In this document: in pieces, positions 63,049 through 64,000 of the stretch
Layout: each line of letters opens with the position of its first letter
Numbering within the stretch: the stretch's first letter is position 1
NCBI RefSeq assembly: GCF_016464385.1
Contig: NZ_JADMLH010000005.1
Span: 334,334 to 398,333 of the forward strand
Direction of reading: 5' to 3'
Source: Nucisporomicrobium flavum
GTDB taxonomy: Bacteria; Actinomycetota; Actinomycetes; Mycobacteriales; Micromonosporaceae
DNA: 64,000 nt
The notes under the pieces: generated by a model
Seen by the model: the letters and a program-made list of their open reading frames with translations, nothing else
Told to the model about the DNA's origin: nothing
Database searches by the model: none
Translations under genes and position numbers: made by a program

Positions 63049-64000
63049 CCTTGCAGGTCGTCCGCCCCCGCGTCGCCCCCTTCCCGCGGCGGACGCCACG
63101 GCCCGCCGGCCAGGAACGCATTGATGCAGGCCAGCGGCGCGTCCAGGGAGAGGCCCTGCGCGGCGACCCACCGGTCGGAGTAGTAGGTGTCGGCGTACCG
63201 CTCGCCGCCGTCACAGATGAGCGTCACCACCGAGCCCGTGCGGCCCGCCTCACGCATTTCGGCTATCAGGGCGAACGCGCCCCACAGGTTCGTACCCGTG
63301 GATCCGCCGACCCGGCGCCCCAGCACGGCCGAGCCGGCCCGCATGGCCGCCAGCGACGCGGCGTCGGGCACCGGGATCATGCGGTCCACGACCGCGGGCT
63401 GGAACGACGGCTCGACCCGGGGCCGGCCGATGCCCTCGATGCGCGAGCCGCGGCCGGTCAGGATGGTCCAGTCCTGGTTCACGTACGCGGACCAGAACGC
63501 CGATCCTTCCGGGTCGACGACGCACAGCCGCGTGGGGAACCGCCGGTAGCGGGCGTACCGGCCGATCGTGGCGCTGGTGCCGCCGGTGCCCGCGCCGACC
63601 ACGATCCAGGCCGGCAGCGGGTGCCGTTCCAGCCCCAGCTGCGCGTAGATCGACTCGGCGATGTTGTTGTTGCCGCGCCAGTCGGTGGCCCGCTCGGCGT
63701 GGGTGAACTGGTCCATGAAGTGCCCGCCGAGGCCGGCCGCGAGCGTACGGGCCGCCGCCACCACGGTCGTCGGGTCGTCGACGAGGTGACACTTGCCGCC
63801 CTGGAACTCGATCAGCGAAATCTTCTCGGGCGACGTGCTCGCCGGCATGACCGCGATGAACTCCAGCCCGAGCATCCGGGCGAAGTACGCCTCGCTGACC
63901 GCGGTGGAGCCGGAGGACGCCTCGACGACCGGGGTGTCCGGGCCGATCCAGCCGTTGCAGAGGGCGTACAGGAAAAGGGAGCGTGCCAGGCGGTGCTTGA
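63045..64000 (-). CDS. PLP-dependent cysteine-synthase-family enzyme (5' end outside window)
   Basis: A fold-type II pyridoxal-phosphate enzyme of the CysK/CysM/CBS superfamily, truncated by the window edge. The first readable codons on the minus strand, [13 protein letters not shown], contain the expected Schiff-base lysine, followed by [20 protein letters not shown] (the SSGST substrate loop), the phosphate-binding [14 protein letters not shown] and the C-terminal [14 protein letters not shown]. About 320 residues are visible; perhaps 40-60 N-terminal residues are missing. The exact substrate is uncertain; the longer C-terminal portion differs from classical CysK. The metalloprotease-like gene follows with a 4-nt overlap. 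Confidence 0.88.
   Translation of the reverse strand, partial: KHRLARSLFLYALCNGWIGPDTPVVEASSGSTAVSEAYFARMLGLEFIAVMPASTSPEKISLIEFQGGKCHLVDDPTTVVAAARTLAAGLGGHFMDQFTHAERATDWRGNNNIAESIYAQLGLERHPLPAWIVVGAGTGGTSATIGRYARYRRFPTRLCVVDPEGSAFWSAYVNQDWTILTGRGSRIEGIGRPRVEPSFQPAVVDRMIPVPDAASLAAMRAGSAVLGRRVGGSTGTNLWGAFALIAEMREAGRTGSVVTLICDGGERYADTYYSDRWVAAQGLSLDAPLACINAFLAGGPWRPPREGGDAGADDLQG

Overview
The window is a very GC-rich, gene-dense stretch of chromosome from an actinobacterium. The protein set (futalosine-pathway menaquinone genes, a 14-gene nuo operon, a SigL/RslA-like sigma/anti-sigma pair, HelR, frequent GTG starts) fits the Micromonosporaceae, and Actinoplanes or a close relative is my best guess by inference. 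I see no rRNA, tRNA, CRISPR array, insertion sequence, integrase or prophage. This is core chromosome with accessory islands.

Layout. 1-5100: holin-like membrane protein, RarD permease, ECF sigma factor with its zinc anti-sigma factor and a matching promoter, IclR regulator, long-chain polyprenyl diphosphate synthase. 5280-21514 (minus strand): complete nuoA-nuoN operon for NADH:menaquinone oxidoreductase, mostly with 1-4 nt overlaps, closed by a strong hairpin terminator. 21594-25566: quinone genes menJ, a small conserved protein, menG and mqnC. 25613-30744: divergent TetR/VOC pair, SNF2 helicase plus SWIM zinc-finger protein. 30786-34768: secreted GH64 beta-1,3-glucanase under a CebR/LacI-like operator, two DnaA boxes, aldo/keto reductase, FMN hydroxy-acid oxidase. 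34794-39372: LPXTG-type surface protein, then ArsR-MFS-mqnA. 39552-43451: HelR convergent with a three-gene unknown set. 43501-46592: GNAT gene divergent from a regulated ABC exporter operon. 46678-50500: VOC protein and a btuFCD-type corrinoid importer behind a cobalamin riboswitch. 50519-55026: TetR regulator with a perfect palindrome, secreted M14 carboxypeptidase, DUF4229 protein, membrane protein, mqnE. 55193-64000: NlpC/P60 hydrolase, a Pro-rich tail-anchored protein with TMPF repeats, DEAD-box helicase with an arginine-rich repeat tail, glycolipid-binding-domain protein, membrane-anchored HELGH protease, and a PLP enzyme cut by the window edge.

How they work together. The main theme is the menaquinone-linked respiratory chain. 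mqnA, mqnE and mqnC build the naphthoquinone ring from chorismate by the futalosine route, the polyprenyl synthase supplies the side chain, MenG methylates the ring, MenJ reduces the side chain, and complex I uses the product. mqnB, mqnD and the prenyltransferase are not in the window. The regulatory DNA is unusually readable: a cobalamin riboswitch, an ECF promoter, a CRP-like site before menJ, and dyad operators at four regulator loci. Several intergenic and coding minisatellites (11, 16, 16 and 18 bp units) are also present.
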